64,000 bases of DNA, from the NCBI GenBank assembly GCA_963743825.1, contig CAVURC010000015.1, forward strand, positions 62,001-126,000, written 5' to 3'. Shown here piece by piece: positions 30,536-41,824 of this stretch (its first letter is position 1; the number at the start of each line of letters is the position of its first letter). A program made the position numbers and the translations under genes. The stretch is from Sva-07 sp963743825 (GTDB lineage Bacteria > Actinomycetota > Acidimicrobiia > Acidimicrobiales > Ilumatobacteraceae). The notes under the pieces were generated by a model. The model searched no databases and was not told the origin of the DNA. It was given only the letters and a program-made list of their open reading frames with translations.

Positions 30536-32093
30536 ATGGCGAACGTGTCGATCGGAGGGCTGGTGGAGCAGCTCATGGAGTGGAGCGACTCCGATGTCGA
30601 CGAGCGCGTCCGCACCCTCGAACTGGAACGCCGCCGGATCGAGGCCGAACTCGCACTCACCGTCGGCGAGGTCGACCGGCGCCGGTCGTACCTCGACGAC
30701 GGGCACCGCTCACTGACGGCCTACCTGCGAGCCACGTGCAACTGGTCCGACGCCGAAGCGGCCCGAATCGGTCGCCTCACCGCCGTCGCCGCCGACGTCC
30801 CCGGGCTGGCCGACGCACTCCACGAGGGCCGCATCGGCGCCCCGCAAGCCAACGAGCTCGCCATCGCCCACACCAACCGCAGGGTCCGCGACCTGCTGCG
30901 CGAGTTCGCCCCGATGCTGCTCGACCAGGCCGAGCGCCTCAGCTTCCGTGAGTTCCGTACCTGCGTGAAGCGCTTCGTGACGCTCGCCGACGCCGACGGC
31001 GCCCACCGCGACCTCGGCGAATCGATCAAGAACCGTCGCGTCCACGTCGTCAACCTGAACGGATCGCTGTGCCTCGACGGTGGCGGCGGCGACCCACTCG
31101 TCAACGTCGAGCTCGAGGCGATCTTCCGTCACTTCTGCGAGCTCGAATTCGACGCCGACGTCGCCGCACGTCGCGCCGAACACGGCAACCGTGCCGACGA
31201 ACACCCGCTCCCGCGCACCGCCGCCCAACGCGGCTACGACGCCTTCGTGGCGATCATGCGCGGCGCGCTCGCCAACCACAAAGCCGGCCGACCGGCGCCG
31301 GCGACCGAGCTGCTGGTCAACCTCCTGATGGATCACCGCACCTGGGGACGGCTGCTCGCCGGCGCAGGCCTCGCCCCCGACACCACGCTCGCCGGTGAGC
31401 AGGTCGACCCGTTCACCGGGCTCGCATCACCCGACGGACTGCTCGCCGAGCTGGTCGCCGACCCCGACTCGATCGGTACACGACGCTGCGAAACCTCCAC
31501 CGGCCAGATCCTCGACCCGCACACCGTCCTGCGAGCGGCGCTCGCCGGCCACATCCGCCGCGTCGTGCTCGGCGCCGACAACCTTCCGATCAACCTCGGC
31601 CGAAAATCCCGGGTGTTCACCGGCGCAGCGCGACAGGCCGCCAAGCTCCTGGCGGTGCAGTGCGACCACCTCGGCTGCGGCCTGCCCGCCGACGTCTGCC
31701 AAGTCGACCACTCCACCGAGTGGTCGGACAACGGTCGAACCGATCAGGAAAACGCCGGCGTCGAGTGCGGCGGCCACAACCGGCTGAAACACCGAAAACG
31801 ATGGCGCACCCGGCGCGACATCCACGGACGAACCCACACCATCCGATCCGACGGCACGATCATGTTGCCCGTCGGCGTGCGCCCACCCGTCTTCCCCGAC
31901 GAATACACCGCCGCCCGAGGTGGAGCGCGCCATCGACAGCTGGGCCAACGATGCCGACGGCGACATCGACCGTCGCTGCCGAACACTGCGAGCCACCGCG
32001 CTGCGCCACGCGATCACGCTCGACGACCTCGACACCGACGCCCTGGCACGCCACCTCGACGCACCCGAACAGCGCCTGCGATCGCCGATGTAG
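30536..32093 (+). CDS. DUF222/HNH endonuclease domain protein (frame broken near 31916)
   Basis: About 518 residues. The N-terminal part (MANVSIGGLVEQLMEWSDSD, VRTLELERRRIEAELALTVG and TAYLRATCNWSDAEAARIGR) is the helical DUF222 region, including ANELAIAHTNRRVRDLLREF. The C-terminal part is an HNH module: AVQCDHLGCGLPADVCQVDH, STEWSDNGRTDQENAGVECG, then GHNRLKHRKRWRTRRD. At about 31916 (a CCC run) the frame shifts; the conserved ending EVERAIDSWANDADGDIDRR and ITLDDLDTDALARHLDAPEQ continues in another frame to TAG at 32091. Such proteins are very abundant in actinobacteria and are often linked to mobile repeats; their role is unknown. The start could also be 30524 or 30527. Confidence 0.83.
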
Positions 32094-32303
32094 TCACACT
32101 CGAGCCGGTGCGTCCACGGTCGTGCTCACCTTCGACGTCCGTCAGGCGCGGACGGCACGGGCGATGGGTCTCAGCGTCGTCGGGTGCTGACGGGACAGCC
32201 GTCGAACACGCACCAAATCAAACTTGCAGTTGCTGTGACAAAGATTATGATCGACTCCAGCAGGCGACGGGGGTCGTCTGCCATATCAAGGGGGCGAAAG
32301 ATC

Positions 32304-32765
32304 ATGAACATTCGACATCGAGTCGTTGTCGTGTCCGCACTGTTGGCGATGTCCGTGGGGGCCAGCGCATGCAGCTCCGACGAGGACGACGCCGGTGACA
32401 CTGACGGAGAGGCGGCCACGGAGAGCACCGAGATCTCCGGATCGGTGAAAGAGTGGTCGGTGTCGGTCGATGCCGCGTCGGCACCGGCCGGCGCTGTGTC
32501 GTTCACCATCGAAAACGAGGGCACGATCGGACACGAGTTCCTGATCGTCAAGACCGACATCGCGCCGGGTGAGATCCCGCTCGACGGTGACCACTTCCCG
32601 GAGGACGCCGACGGGATCGAAGTGATCGACGAGATCGGTGAGTTCGCCGCAGAAACGACCGAGACGCTCAACGTGACACTCGACGCCGGCACCTACCAGC
32701 TGGTGTGCAACCTCCCAGGGCACTACAGCAGCGGGATGTTCACCGGCTTCGAAGTCGAAGCCTGA
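32304..32765 (+). CDS. cupredoxin-like copper lipoprotein
   Basis: The 153-residue protein starts MNIRHRVVVVSALLAMSVGA followed by SACSSDE, a lipoprotein signal with the lipobox Cys at residue 23. The mature domain is a single cupredoxin: VSFTIENEGTIGHEFLIVKT with the first His ligand (about 81), and GTYQLVCNLPGHYSSGMFTG with the Cys-x4-His-x4-Met ligand loop (about 133-143). It should be an extracytoplasmic blue-copper electron carrier or copper chaperone. AGGGGGCG lies upstream of the ATG at 32304. The gene is convergent with the nuclease-helicase and overlaps its 3' end by 26 bases. Confidence 0.88.
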   Translation: MNIRHRVVVVSALLAMSVGASACSSDEDDAGDTDGEAATESTEISGSVKEWSVSVDAASAPAGAVSFTIENEGTIGHEFLIVKTDIAPGEIPLDGDHFPEDADGIEVIDEIGEFAAETTETLNVTLDAGTYQLVCNLPGHYSSGMFTGFEVEA

Positions 32766-35700
32766 GCCGGTCGGCCCGCTCGACGAACGAACACAGCGCT
32801 GAGATCAGCGCCATCTCCTCGACGTCGCGCGCCCGCGTGTCGAGCAGCTCGTCGGTGCACACCAGGTAGGCCAGGCACCGCGCCCGGCTGATCGCCACGT
32901 TGAGCCGGTTCTTGGAGAACAGGAAGTCGGCGGTGCGGGGCATGAACTCCGACGACGACGTCGCCATCGAGAACAACACCACCGCGGCCTCCCGGCCCTG
33001 GAACTTGTCGACCGTGCCGACCTCCACGCCCCGCGTCGCCGGGTTCGCCCGCAACGCCGCCTCGACGCAGCGGCGCTGATCGTTGTACGGGGCGACCACC
33101 ATGAAGTCGGCGACCGTCAGCGGACGGGTCACGCCGTGCTGATCGGTCCACGGTTGGCCGAGCAACTCCTCCACCGTCGCCACGACGATCGCCGCCTCCT
33201 CGGGTGACTCGGTCGAGCATCCCTTGTGCACGGCTCGCAGCCAGCGCAGGCCCGTCTGCCCGGCCGCCGACTGCCCGACGCACGGTCGAGTGGCTGCGCA
33301 GCTTGCCGCCGTACATCACCTCGGAGATGAACGAGCACACGTCGGGATGCATCCGCCACGTCTCCTCCAGCAGCACCCCACGATCGGGCGGCACCGTCAG
33401 CTCGCCGGCCAGCAGATGTTCCAACGCACTCGCACCCGCACCACCGGGATGGCTCGCCTGCGACACCTGCGGCAACTGCTGCGGGTCGCCGAGCAGGATC
33501 ACGTTCGTCGCCGAGATCGTCGCCGCCACCGTGTCGGCCAGGCCGAGTTGGCCCGCCTCGTCGACCACCAGCACGTCGACCGGGTTGTCGCGCATCGCCT
33601 GGCTCGCGAACAGCCACGTCGTGCCGGCGATCACGTTGAAGTCACCCTCTGCCACGTTGCGGTTGTCGTCGAGGTAGCGCACACCGGCGACGGAGCCGTC
33701 CTTCGCCTTGCGGACCGCCCGCAGGTTCTCCGAGTCGCCGTCGGCCTCGAACCGATCGACCACCGCCTGCATCAGGTTGTCGATCGCCGCATGGCTCATC
33801 GCCGTCACACCCACCCGCATGCCCGCGTTCACGAGCGTGCGGATCATGTGCGCACCGGTGAACGTCTTGCCCGTGCCCGGCGGCCCCTGGATCGGCACGT
33901 AGCTGCGCTCGAGCCCCGTCGCCCACCCGCAGATCGCATCGACGTCACCGACGAACACCCCACCGTCGGGCCCGCGACCCGGCGCGAACACGGGGAGATC
34001 GCGACGCAGCATCGCGTGGCCGACCCGATCGGCGCGACCCGCCAGCATCTCGTCGGCCAGCACCTGCAGCGCCGTCAACTTGGCACCCTCCTTGAACCAC
34101 TTGTAGTGGACGAGCGACGGCGGATACACACCCTCGTCCGCCGCGGCACCGTCCCACGTCACCGCCAACGTGCCCCGCTCGGTGTCGATCGTTGCGACCT
34201 TGAAGAACACCCACTCCCGCTCGTTGACTGCGACGATCAACTCCGAACCCGTCGTGATGTCGACGTCGATCGGCTGCGGCGGGAACGTGAAACGCGCCCA
34301 CGGCCACTTCGCCGGCTTGCCGTTCTTCAGCACCTGCGGCTCGAAGCCCCGGAACGTCAACCGGGTGATCGCCGACAGCGACTCGAACTGATCGGCCTCG
34401 CGGCGCGATCGACAGGCGATACGCGTCGGCGTTGACCACCTGGCGCTCGCGGCGCCAGTAGCCGAGCAGGTCGCCCATCAGGTGCTCGACCGTGCCCGGG
34501 CCGAACGCATGGAGCGCCTCGATGCGCTCGTCGAGCGCGGCATCCGGTTCTTCCTGCCCGAGCACCGCCGCCCGCCACGGCACGCCGGCGGGACGTTGCG
34601 TCGACCAGCCAGTCGCGCAGCGCCCGGGTGGCGCGCACGTCGTCCTCGTTGTACGCCGCGATCCGATCGAGGCCGGCCTGGTCGTGCGACGCCATCCACC
34701 GCTCGTACTCCACGACGGCGCCGGAACCCCGGTCGATCTCGTGGCCGCGCTCGTAGTCGGTGAGCCGCTCGACGTGCTTGAGGCCGTAGCCCTCGACGCC
34801 GACCTGCATCGCCCCCCGTCACGATCGGCAGGAGGTCGACGAACAGCCCGGTGGTGATCAGCTGTTCGAGCGCGAGTTCGGCGACGCCGTGCTCCTTCAC
34901 CAACCGCTCGAGCGACGACCGCTCGGTGTGGTTGTAGTGGTACACGTGCATGTCGGGGAACTGCGCGCGGCGAGCGGCGAGATGATCGACGAGCGCCTTC
35001 GTCGCCACTGCTTCCTCGGCCTTGTCGTGTGCCCAGAACGCCGTGAACTCCCACTCGCCCGCGGGCGACCGCTCGATGAGGCCGAACAGGAAGAACAGCT
35101 CGGCGTCGGCATGCCAGAACGGATGACCCTCGAAGTCGAGGAACACGTCGCCGTCGTCGGGTGCCGGCAACGCGGCGAACCCGATCGGGTCGGGCGCATC
35201 GAGGTCGTCGACCAGCGGGGCATGGTCGGCGTCGGACGGTGCGGCGAGCAGCTCGAACGGTGGCTTGTCGTCGGGAGCGTTGCGGGCCTGCACCTGGAGC
35301 CGGGCCTGGCGCACGAGCGTCACTCGACGGGCGGGGTCGATGCCGGCGACCTCGCGGTCGAGTTCGGCCAGCGCGGCGATCGTCGTCACGCGATCCTGCT
35401 GGAGCGTGAGGCGATCGGCGGCGCGGACTCCGGCCACGTGGACGAGCGAATCGGCGGCACGCCAGGCGGCCTCGCACACCAACTCGAACTCGCAGAACTG
35501 GCAGTGATCGCACGGCTTGGGCCGGGTGTCGGCCTCGACGCCTTCGGTCAGGAGCTTCGCCAGCTGGCCACGCAGGCGACGCCAGTACGGCAGCACATCG
35601 GCGACCCGGACAGCCTCGGACCGGCCCGACCCCAGCTCGATGTGCACCCACTCGGGCAGCACGCCGGTGCTCGCCTCGATCGCCTCGGCGTAGAAGCACA

Positions 35701-36152
35701 GCTGCAGCACGTGGCCCGGCTTGGCCTGCGTTGCGGGCGAGCTTGGCGTCGATCGGCTCGTAGCTGAACGTCGCTCGCCGTCGTCGCGGTCGTCGGTCGA
35801 CCCGGCGCAGGAAGTCGGCGATGCCACGGATCCCCTCGTGCACGAACGGCATCTGGAACACCACGTCGTGACCCTCGGCCAGCACGTCGCCGACCCGGTC
35901 GACCCACTGCTGGAACGACTCGCCGTTCACACGCTCGGGCACCTCGAAGACCGACAGCCCCTCGGCCCGGTAGCGGTCGAGCACCGCCCGCTCGTGCTCG
36001 AGCCCCTTGTCGAGGAGCATCTGGGCCATCTCGCCGAACGGGCTGTGCTCGACCGTGCGGGTACCGGCCTCCACCTCGTGCTGCAACGTGAGGAAGTGCG
36101 CGCAGTCGAGCCACGCCGTGATCTTCGAAGGGGTGAGGAGTCGTTCCGCCAT
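32740..36152 (-). CDS. TM0106-type RecB-like nuclease fused to superfamily 1 helicase (several frame breaks)
   Basis: A single protein of about 1,135 residues can be read across several frames. From ATG 36152: LLTPSKITAWLDCAHFLTLQ and GESFQQWVDRVGDVLAEGHD; then QAKPGHVLQLCFYAEAIEAS, a CDHCQFCEFELVCEAAW Cys cluster, a DVFLDFEGHPFWHADAELFF nuclease-like motif, GLKHVERLTDYERGHEIDRG, the helicase motor VPIQGPPGTGKTFTGAHMIR (Walker A), DVLVVDEAGQLGLADTVAAT (motif II) and LLGDPQQLPQVSQASHPGGA, and finally VGTVDKFQGREAAVVLFSMA with NRLNVAISRARCLAYLV. The architecture is that of TM0106-family RecB-like nuclease/UvrD-like helicases, thought to act in DNA repair or defence. Frames change near 35735, 34815 (a C6 run), 34610, 34400 and 33280. 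Confidence 0.8.
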
Positions 36153-36194
36153 CAGCCCATCATGACCGACGGCTGTGGCGAGACTGGTGTGGCG

Positions 36195-36794
36195 TCAGCC
36201 CAGGTGACGGCCGCAGTGCGGCCACGGGCGGGCGCCGCGCTCGCTGTACAGGGCGAGGGCCAGTGCGTCCTGATCGGCGGGCGAGGCCTGCGCCGGGTCG
36301 ACGCCGACGAGCGCCGGCGCGTGGCGCTCGGCGACCGAGTTCCACGTCGAACGATCGAACTGGTACGCGCCGCGGTACTTCCCGGACCGACTCGTGATCG
36401 CGTAGTCGCCGCCCGACTCGCACTCACGCATGGCGGCCCACTGGCTCGCCGACGGGCCGGGCGGCCCGACGTCGGGTAACGGTGCGGGTACCGGCGCTTC
36501 CTCGACGACCGGTGCGGGCGACGGGGCGACGACGGGTGCGGGCGTCGCGGCGAGGTTCGCGCCGAGATCCGGAATCGCCGGGTTCGGGCGCGGGGCGGAT
36601 GCCGCGAACGCCCGTGCGGTGATTGCTTGCGATGCGCCGACGGCGGGGACCGGCCCGGGGGCCGGCTCCTCGGTGAGCGCCTGTGCGACGAGCGGCCCAC
36701 CTCCGACGAAGACCACCGCAACGAGGAACGCTGCAGATCGGCGAACGAGGGTCCGGGGCGCGTGGACGCCGCGGGCTGAGGATTGGGGGGTCAT
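36195..36794 (-). CDS. Rpf-like secreted transglycosylase
   Basis: The 199-residue protein starts MTPQSSARGVHAPRTLVRRS, then has the membrane segment AAFLVAVVFVGGGPLVAQAL, a signal peptide or anchor. A Pro/Ala-rich linker (residues 50-115) leads to the transglycosylase-like domain of resuscitation-promoting factors: SASQWAAMRECESGGDYAIT with the catalytic Glu in CESGG, RSGKYRGAYQFDRSTWNSVA, and DALALALYSERGARPWPHCG. It should cleave peptidoglycan glycan strands outside the cell. The ATG at 36794 has AAGGAG four bases upstream. A TAACAT-like -10 box lies near 36888 on the minus strand. I looked for a ydaO-type riboswitch in the ~175-base leader and saw no convincing match. Confidence 0.88.
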   Translation of the reverse strand: MTPQSSARGVHAPRTLVRRSAAFLVAVVFVGGGPLVAQALTEEPAPGPVPAVGASQAITARAFAASAPRPNPAIPDLGANLAATPAPVVAPSPAPVVEEAPVPAPLPDVGPPGPSASQWAAMRECESGGDYAITSRSGKYRGAYQFDRSTWNSVAERHAPALVGVDPAQASPADQDALALALYSERGARPWPHCGRHLG

Positions 36795-36969
36795 GACACT
36801 CCTTGGCGGGGCAGACCGACAACGGGTCCGCACAGCGCTCGGGCGCAGGCAATGCCTGGCTTGGCCTGGTGGTCGAAGACCCCAATGTTACGAACAGATG
36901 ACGAAAAGCCGTGCGCGGGGCGACGAGCCATCCGTCACGTCCCGATCGACGCCCTTCGTTGGCGACGCC

Positions 36970-39124
36970 CTACTTGAGGAGTGGATCGCGGGGCAGACCG
37001 AGAATTCGCTCACCGATCTGGTTGCGCTTGATCTCCGACGTGCCGCCGGCGATCGACATGCCGCGGTGCATGAGCACGAGCAGGTTGCTCAGCCCGCCCG
37101 GGCCGTCCATGAAGATCGCATCGGGTCCGTTCAGCTCGGTCATGATCGCCGCCGCCTCGTGGCCGATCTCCGACAGCACCAGCTTGGTCATCGCGCCTTC
37201 CGGGCCGGGCTCGCCGCCCGCAACCGCACGGTTCGCGCTGCGCAGGTTGAGCAGCCCCATCGACTGGTGTTCGGCGATGTAACGACCAACTCGCGCCGCG
37301 CCGCCGTCGAGACGTTCGGGGTGGGCGTCGAACGGGGCGATCAACGCCGCGCCCGGCATCGTCATGCCTCCCTGGCCGCCACCGATGCTGACGCTCTCGT
37401 TGCCGAGCGTCGCCCGCGCCACGGTCCAGCCGCCGTCGACCGGCCCGACCACGTCGTCGTCGGGCACCAGCACGTCGTTGAAGAAGACCTCGTTGAACTC
37501 GGAGTTGCCGGAGGTCATCTTCAGCGGGCGAACCTCGACGCCTTCGGCGTGCATGTCGATCGCCATCATCGTGATGCCGTCGTGCTTGGGCACGTCGGGA
37601 TTCGTGCGCACCGTGGCGAACCCCATCCCGGCGACGTGCGCGCCACTCGTCCACACCTTCTGGCCGTTCACGAGCCAGCCGCCGTCGACGCGCGTGGCCT
37701 TGGTCTTGACGCCGGCCGCGTCGGAGCCGGCATCGGGCTCACTGAAGAGCTGACACCAGATCACGTCCTGGTTCAGCGCCGGCCGCACCCACCGGTCGAT
37801 CTGGTCCTGGGTGGCGTACTGGATGATGGTGAGGATGTTCCACGCCGTGATCCCGTAGCTCGGACGGGAGACGCCGGCATCGGCGAACTCCTGCTCGACC
37901 ACGAGCTGCTCGACCGCACCGGCAGCCCGCCCGTACGGCTTGGGCCAGTGCGGCATCACGTAGCCGGTCTCGATGAGGCGCGTGCGCTGCTCGTCGGACG
38001 GCAGGTCCTTGATGCTCTGCGCGAACGCGCGGACCTCGTCGCGGATCGCTTCGGCCTCGGGCGGCAACTCGACGGCCTTCTCGCGAGCGACGCCCCGGCG
38101 GGTCAGATCGGTGAGTTCCTCGGCGGCCTCCGCGGCAGCGAGGTAGTGGAGCAGCGTCGTGGCACGACGCATGTAGAGGTGTGCGTCGTGCTCCCACGTG
38201 ATGGCGATGCCGCCGTGCACCTGGGTGTTCAGGTTGGCGCACAGATCGGCAGCGGGTGCCGCCAACGTGGCAGCAACCGCCGCCGCATAGGTGAGCTGAT
38301 CGCCGCCGGTCGCCGCCGCCCTGGCGGCGTCCCACACGGCGCTGGTGGCGAGTTCCGTGGCGACGGCCATGTTGGCGCAGTGGTGCTTCACCGCCTGGTA
38401 CATCGCGATCGGACGACCGAACTGGATGCGCTCCTTCGAGTAGTCGGCGCCCATGTGCGTGCATTCCCGGGCGACGCCGACCGCGTCGGCCGACAGGACG
38501 ACGCGGGCCAGATCGACCAGCACGCGACGGGCACCCGTCATCACCGTGACGGGCGCGCCGTCGAGGGTCACCCGCGCGCTGCGTCGGGTCGGGTCGAGAC
38601 TGGGCGGCGACTCGATCGCGACGCCGTCGCCGACCGTGACGACTGCCACGTCGTCGCCGACCGGCACGAGGATCAGCGACGCGGACCCGGCGCCGAGCAC
38701 CACACCGGCGTCGCCGGAGGCCGACACCGTCGGACACCGTCACCGAACCGCCCAGCGCGACCGCACCGACGGTCGAGCCGTCGGCGAGTCCGGGCAGGAG
38801 CCGCGACCGCAGGGCGTCGTCGCCCGCGGCGGCGATCACCGCACTGGCGACGACGGTCGGCACGAACGGCCCGGGCGCGACCGCACGCGCAAGCTCCTCG
38901 ACCACGACGACCAGCTCGTCGATCCCGTAGCCGGATCCGCCCACGTCTTCGGGCAGGTGCAGCCCGAGCCAGCCGAGCTCCGCGAGCTCGGACCAGAACG
39001 CCGGCAACGTGTCGTCGGGCGACTCGAGTCGCTCCCGGGCGGCGCCGCGCAGGTTGCGCTTCTCGGCGAAACTGCGCACCGTCTCGGCGAGCGAGCGATG
39101 GTCTTCGGTGATGGCAATCGACAT
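36970..39124 (-). CDS. acyl-CoA dehydrogenase, two-domain FadE type (frame broken near 38730)
   Basis: About 717 residues built from two acyl-CoA dehydrogenase units. The first, from ATG 39124, has ITEDHRSLAETVRSFAEKRN and LGWLGLHLPEDVGGSGYGID; after a one-base break near 38730 it continues with AGVVLGAGSASLILVPVGDD, GADYSKERIQFGRPIAMYQA and NTQVHGGIAITWEHDAHLYM. The second unit has GYVMPHWPKPYGRAAGAVEQ, CQLFSEPDAGSDAAGVKTKA (FAD loop) and VNGQKVWTSGAHVAGMGFAT, then ends GGTSEIKRNQIGERILGLPR. This duplication is typical of actinobacterial FadE enzymes used for branched or steroid side chains. The FAD-linked reaction is alpha-beta desaturation of an acyl-CoA. No other beta-oxidation gene is adjacent. 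Confidence 0.88.
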
Positions 39125-39252
39125 GGCTGTCATCTTCCCCGACCGCCTCGCCCCGCAACGACTCCAACCGGACCTCCACCTGCGAACGTCACACTGCCGC
39201 CCATTCGAAGCGTGCGGACATCGGACGCTCGTCGGCCGACCGCGCGGTCCGC

Positions 39253-40080
39253 TCAGAAGTCGGTGGAGTGACGGGCGACCGCGAGGGCGATCGCGAACTG
39301 ATCAGCCAACGCCACGGCGAGACGTCGCTCGTCCTTGACCGAACCCGAGCCGGCTCGGGGGATCAACACGATCTGGCCCAGCACGACGCCGGCGAAGGAG
39401 ACCGGAATGGCGGCGCCGGAGTCGGGAAGCTGAAACCCTGAATCAACCCAGATTCGACGCCGCGCATCGAGTGTTCCCGAGCGCGACACGAGTGGCAGCT
39501 CGGTGATGGACCCTGGCGGACCCGACGCGTTCTCGAACCGGCAGTCGGCCACGCGCATCAACCGGATCAGGTCGTGTCGAATCGCGTCCCACATCTCGGT
39601 CACGCTCGCTCCGCCGGCGAGGAGCTCGGCCGAGCGTTCGAGTGCCCGCTCGGCGTCACCGTGCCGGGTCGAGGCCTTGATCGCCGTGCGAGCCCGGGCG
39701 CTGATCTCGCTGACGACGAGCCCGATCACGATCAACAAGCACACCGTCAGGATGTCGCCTCCGTCGTTGATGCGCAGCGATCGATACGGCTCGGTGTGGA
39801 AGAAGTTGTACGAGAGTGCCGCCACCAGTGCGGTGACGACACCCGCAGCGCGGTCAGCCGTCGCTGCGACGACGACGACCAGCACGATCAGCAAGGCCAC
39901 GTTCGTAGTGCCGATGCTGTCGCGTGACGACACGAGCGCACCGGCGAGCAGGAATGCTGCGAGTGGCCCGAGGACGAGCATCAGGCTCGGATCAGTGAGC
40001 GAGTTCTTCGGCCGCGTTCGGGCACTCGGTGGCGAGAACCCTGGATCCACGTCGGTTGAGTCCACATCACCGTCATACAC
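39253..40080 (-). CDS. DUF4118 membrane protein with GAF-like domain (KdpD sensor-like, no kinase)
   Basis: The 275-residue protein has four closely packed membrane segments (LMLVLGPLAAFLLAGALVSS, NVALLIVLVVVVAATADRAA, GVVTALVAALSYNFFHTEPY, TVCLLIVIGLVVSEISARAR) matching DUF4118, the membrane domain of KdpD; SYNFFHTEPYRSL is the family signature. A coiled linker (TRHGDAERALERSAELLAGG) and a ~110-residue GAF-like domain follow (ITELPLVSRSGTLDARRRIW, AAIPVSFAGVVLGQIVLIPR). There is no histidine kinase or USP domain. It could be a truncated sensor or an adaptor for a kinase encoded elsewhere. The start at GTG 40080 is uncertain, since no ribosome site is visible. Confidence 0.78.
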   Translation of the reverse strand: MYDGDVDSTDVDPGFSPPSARTRPKNSLTDPSLMLVLGPLAAFLLAGALVSSRDSIGTTNVALLIVLVVVVAATADRAAGVVTALVAALSYNFFHTEPYRSLRINDGGDILTVCLLIVIGLVVSEISARARTAIKASTRHGDAERALERSAELLAGGASVTEMWDAIRHDLIRLMRVADCRFENASGPPGSITELPLVSRSGTLDARRRIWVDSGFQLPDSGAAIPVSFAGVVLGQIVLIPRAGSGSVKDERRLAVALADQFAIALAVARHSTDF

Positions 40081-40215
40081 CGTTGTGTGGTGACCGTCGA
40101 CGCCGTTAGCGGATTCTTCACGGCATCCGACCGATCAATCACGGCTCCTTCACGACGTCGTCGGCGAGGGTGATCGAGCAATCACTCGACTGCGAAGGAA
40201 CCGACGAGTGACTCG

Positions 40216-40959
40216 TCAGAACGGCGGGCGGCGCCAGACGCTCACGTGTGACGGACTGTCGCCCGTGAACGGCGAACGGTCCCAGCCGGCCCAGCGGTGT
40301 TCGAGCGTCAGACCGGCGAGTCGCGCCATCAGATCGAGCTCGGAGGGCCAGACGTACCGGAACGGCGCGGTGAACTCGCGAAACGTGCCGTCGGCGGTGC
40401 GGTGGAAGTGCCGTGACCGGGAGATCTGGAGGTGGGTACGGTCGATGAAGTCGTCGATGCCGACGTAGTCGTCGTCGACGGTGAACGGCACGCCGACGCC
40501 CCCGGGCGGCAGGCGGCGCAGCGCGGGCACCCCGTTCTCGATGACGAAGCGACCGCCGGGCCCGAGATGGCGGGCGGCGTTCTGGAAGCAGGCGACCTGC
40601 TCGTCCTGGGTCGTCAGGTTCGTGATCGTGTTGAACACGAGGTACACGAGCGAGAACTCACCGTCCACCAGCGTCGTGGCCATGTCACCCTCGACGGCCG
40701 TGATGTCGGCGCCGCCGGGCGCTCGTCGTAGCTCGCCGAGCATGTCGGCCGACAGCTCGATGCCGGACACGTCGACACCTCGGGCTGAGAGCGCCAGCGC
40801 CACCCGGCCGGTACCGACGGCGAACTCGAGCACCCGTCCGCCCTGCGCCAACGACTCCAGGCAGTCGACCGCGGGGTCGAGCACGTCGGGCGCGAACATG
40901 CCGGCCGACATCTGGTCGTAGGTGCGAGCGACCTCGCCGACGAAACGGTTCTCGGGCAT
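40216..40959 (-). CDS. class I SAM-dependent methyltransferase
   Basis: The 247-residue protein has the standard motifs: DCLESLAQGGRVLEFAVGTG and RVALALSARGVDVSGIELSA (motif I and the strand 2 Glu), ADITAVEGDMATTLVDGEFS (motif II region), LVYLVFNTITNLTTQDEQVA, and PGGRFVIENGVPALRRLPPG. The C-terminal half (HLQISRSRHFHRTADGTFRE, FRYVWPSELDLMARLAGLTL) is typical of the SAM methyltransferases acting on small molecules in actinobacteria. The acceptor is unknown. The ATG at 40959 has AGGGTG six bases upstream; a GTG at 40968 is the alternative. It is divergent from the ABC transporter genes, with a ~110-base gap. Confidence 0.86.
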   Translation of the reverse strand: MPENRFVGEVARTYDQMSAGMFAPDVLDPAVDCLESLAQGGRVLEFAVGTGRVALALSARGVDVSGIELSADMLGELRRAPGGADITAVEGDMATTLVDGEFSLVYLVFNTITNLTTQDEQVACFQNAARHLGPGGRFVIENGVPALRRLPPGGVGVPFTVDDDYVGIDDFIDRTHLQISRSRHFHRTADGTFREFTAPFRYVWPSELDLMARLAGLTLEHRWAGWDRSPFTGDSPSHVSVWRRPPF

Positions 40960-41068
40960 CGGGAGCACCCTGGCGCGCGGACCGTTCGGAACGCAAGGAG
41001 GTTTCGAGCCGAACGACCGGGACGTTCTGCCCTATCCCACGGACCCCAGGTGCGCGCGCGATCGTCGA

Positions 41069-41812
41069 GTGGAACCGATCCTGTCCGCACAGGCGGTGCA
41101 CAAGGTGTACCGCACCAGTGCTGCGGAAGTCGTCGCCCTCGACCACCTCGACATCGACGTCCGCGACGGCGAGTTCGTGGCGATCATGGGGCCGTCGGGG
41201 TCGGGGAAGACCACCCTGCTCAACTGCCTGTCGGGCCTCGACGACATCGACGGCGGGCGCGTGGTGTTCGACGGCCGCGTGCTGCACGAGATGTCCGACC
41301 TGGAACGGACCCGGCAGCGAGCTGCCACCATGGGGTTCATCTTCCAGGCGTTCAACCTGATCCCGGTGTTCGACGCAGCCGAGAACGTCGAACTCCCATT
41401 GCTGCTCGCCGGTCGATCACCGAAGGAGGCCCGCAAGCGAGCCATCGAGACACTCGAGCGCGTCGGGCTCGGCAAGCGCATCTCGCACCGGCCGATGGAG
41501 CTGTCGGGCGGTGAGCAGCAGCGCGTCGCGATCGCCCGGGCACTGGCGAGCACACCCCGCCTCGTGTGGGCCGATGAGCCGACCGGCGCGCTCGACACCG
41601 AGACCGCCGGCGCCGTGATGTCGTTGCTTCGCGAGTTGCACGACGACGGCCTCACGCTCGTGCTCGTCACCCACGACCCCGACATCGGCGCGTCGGCCGA
41701 GCGCCTCGTGCGCATGGTCGACGGCCGCATCGGCGACGACCGCACCATCACCGACGGCGACGGACACCTGCTCGCCGAGGAACGCCGAGCGACGGTCTCG
41801 GCGAGAACCTGA
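41069..41812 (+). CDS. ABC transporter ATP-binding protein, LolD/MacB type
   Basis: The 247-residue protein has every ATPase motif: VAIMGPSGSGKTTLLNCLSG (Walker A), FQAFNLIPVFDAAENVELPL (Q-loop, with the LolD/MacB type N-L sequence), MELSGGEQQRVAIARALAST (signature), RLVWADEPTGALDTETAGAV (Walker B) and LVLVTHDPDIGASAERLVRM (H-loop). The sequence is of the MacB/FtsE-like family that powers FtsX-type permeases, consistent with the permease gene 12 bases downstream. The pair probably exports a peptide, lipid or drug, or extracts lipoproteins. Start at GTG 41069 (VEPILSAQAVHKVY), with no strong ribosome site; the frame continues upstream to 40922 without homology. Confidence 0.92.
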   Translation: MEPILSAQAVHKVYRTSAAEVVALDHLDIDVRDGEFVAIMGPSGSGKTTLLNCLSGLDDIDGGRVVFDGRVLHEMSDLERTRQRAATMGFIFQAFNLIPVFDAAENVELPLLLAGRSPKEARKRAIETLERVGLGKRISHRPMELSGGEQQRVAIARALASTPRLVWADEPTGALDTETAGAVMSLLRELHDDGLTLVLVTHDPDIGASAERLVRMVDGRIGDDRTITDGDGHLLAEERRATVSART

Positions 41813-41824
41813 GCGGGTGACATC

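Noticed and set aside
31916..32398. Extension of the DUF222/HNH frame to 32398
   Set aside because: After 31916 the frame is Arg/Pro-rich, while the conserved C-terminus continues in another frame to TAG at 32091. The extension is an artefact of the frame break.
36795..36969. Possible c-di-AMP (ydaO-type) riboswitch before the Rpf-like gene
   Set aside because: Such riboswitches are known upstream of actinobacterial rpf genes, but the conserved segments could not be recognised in this leader.
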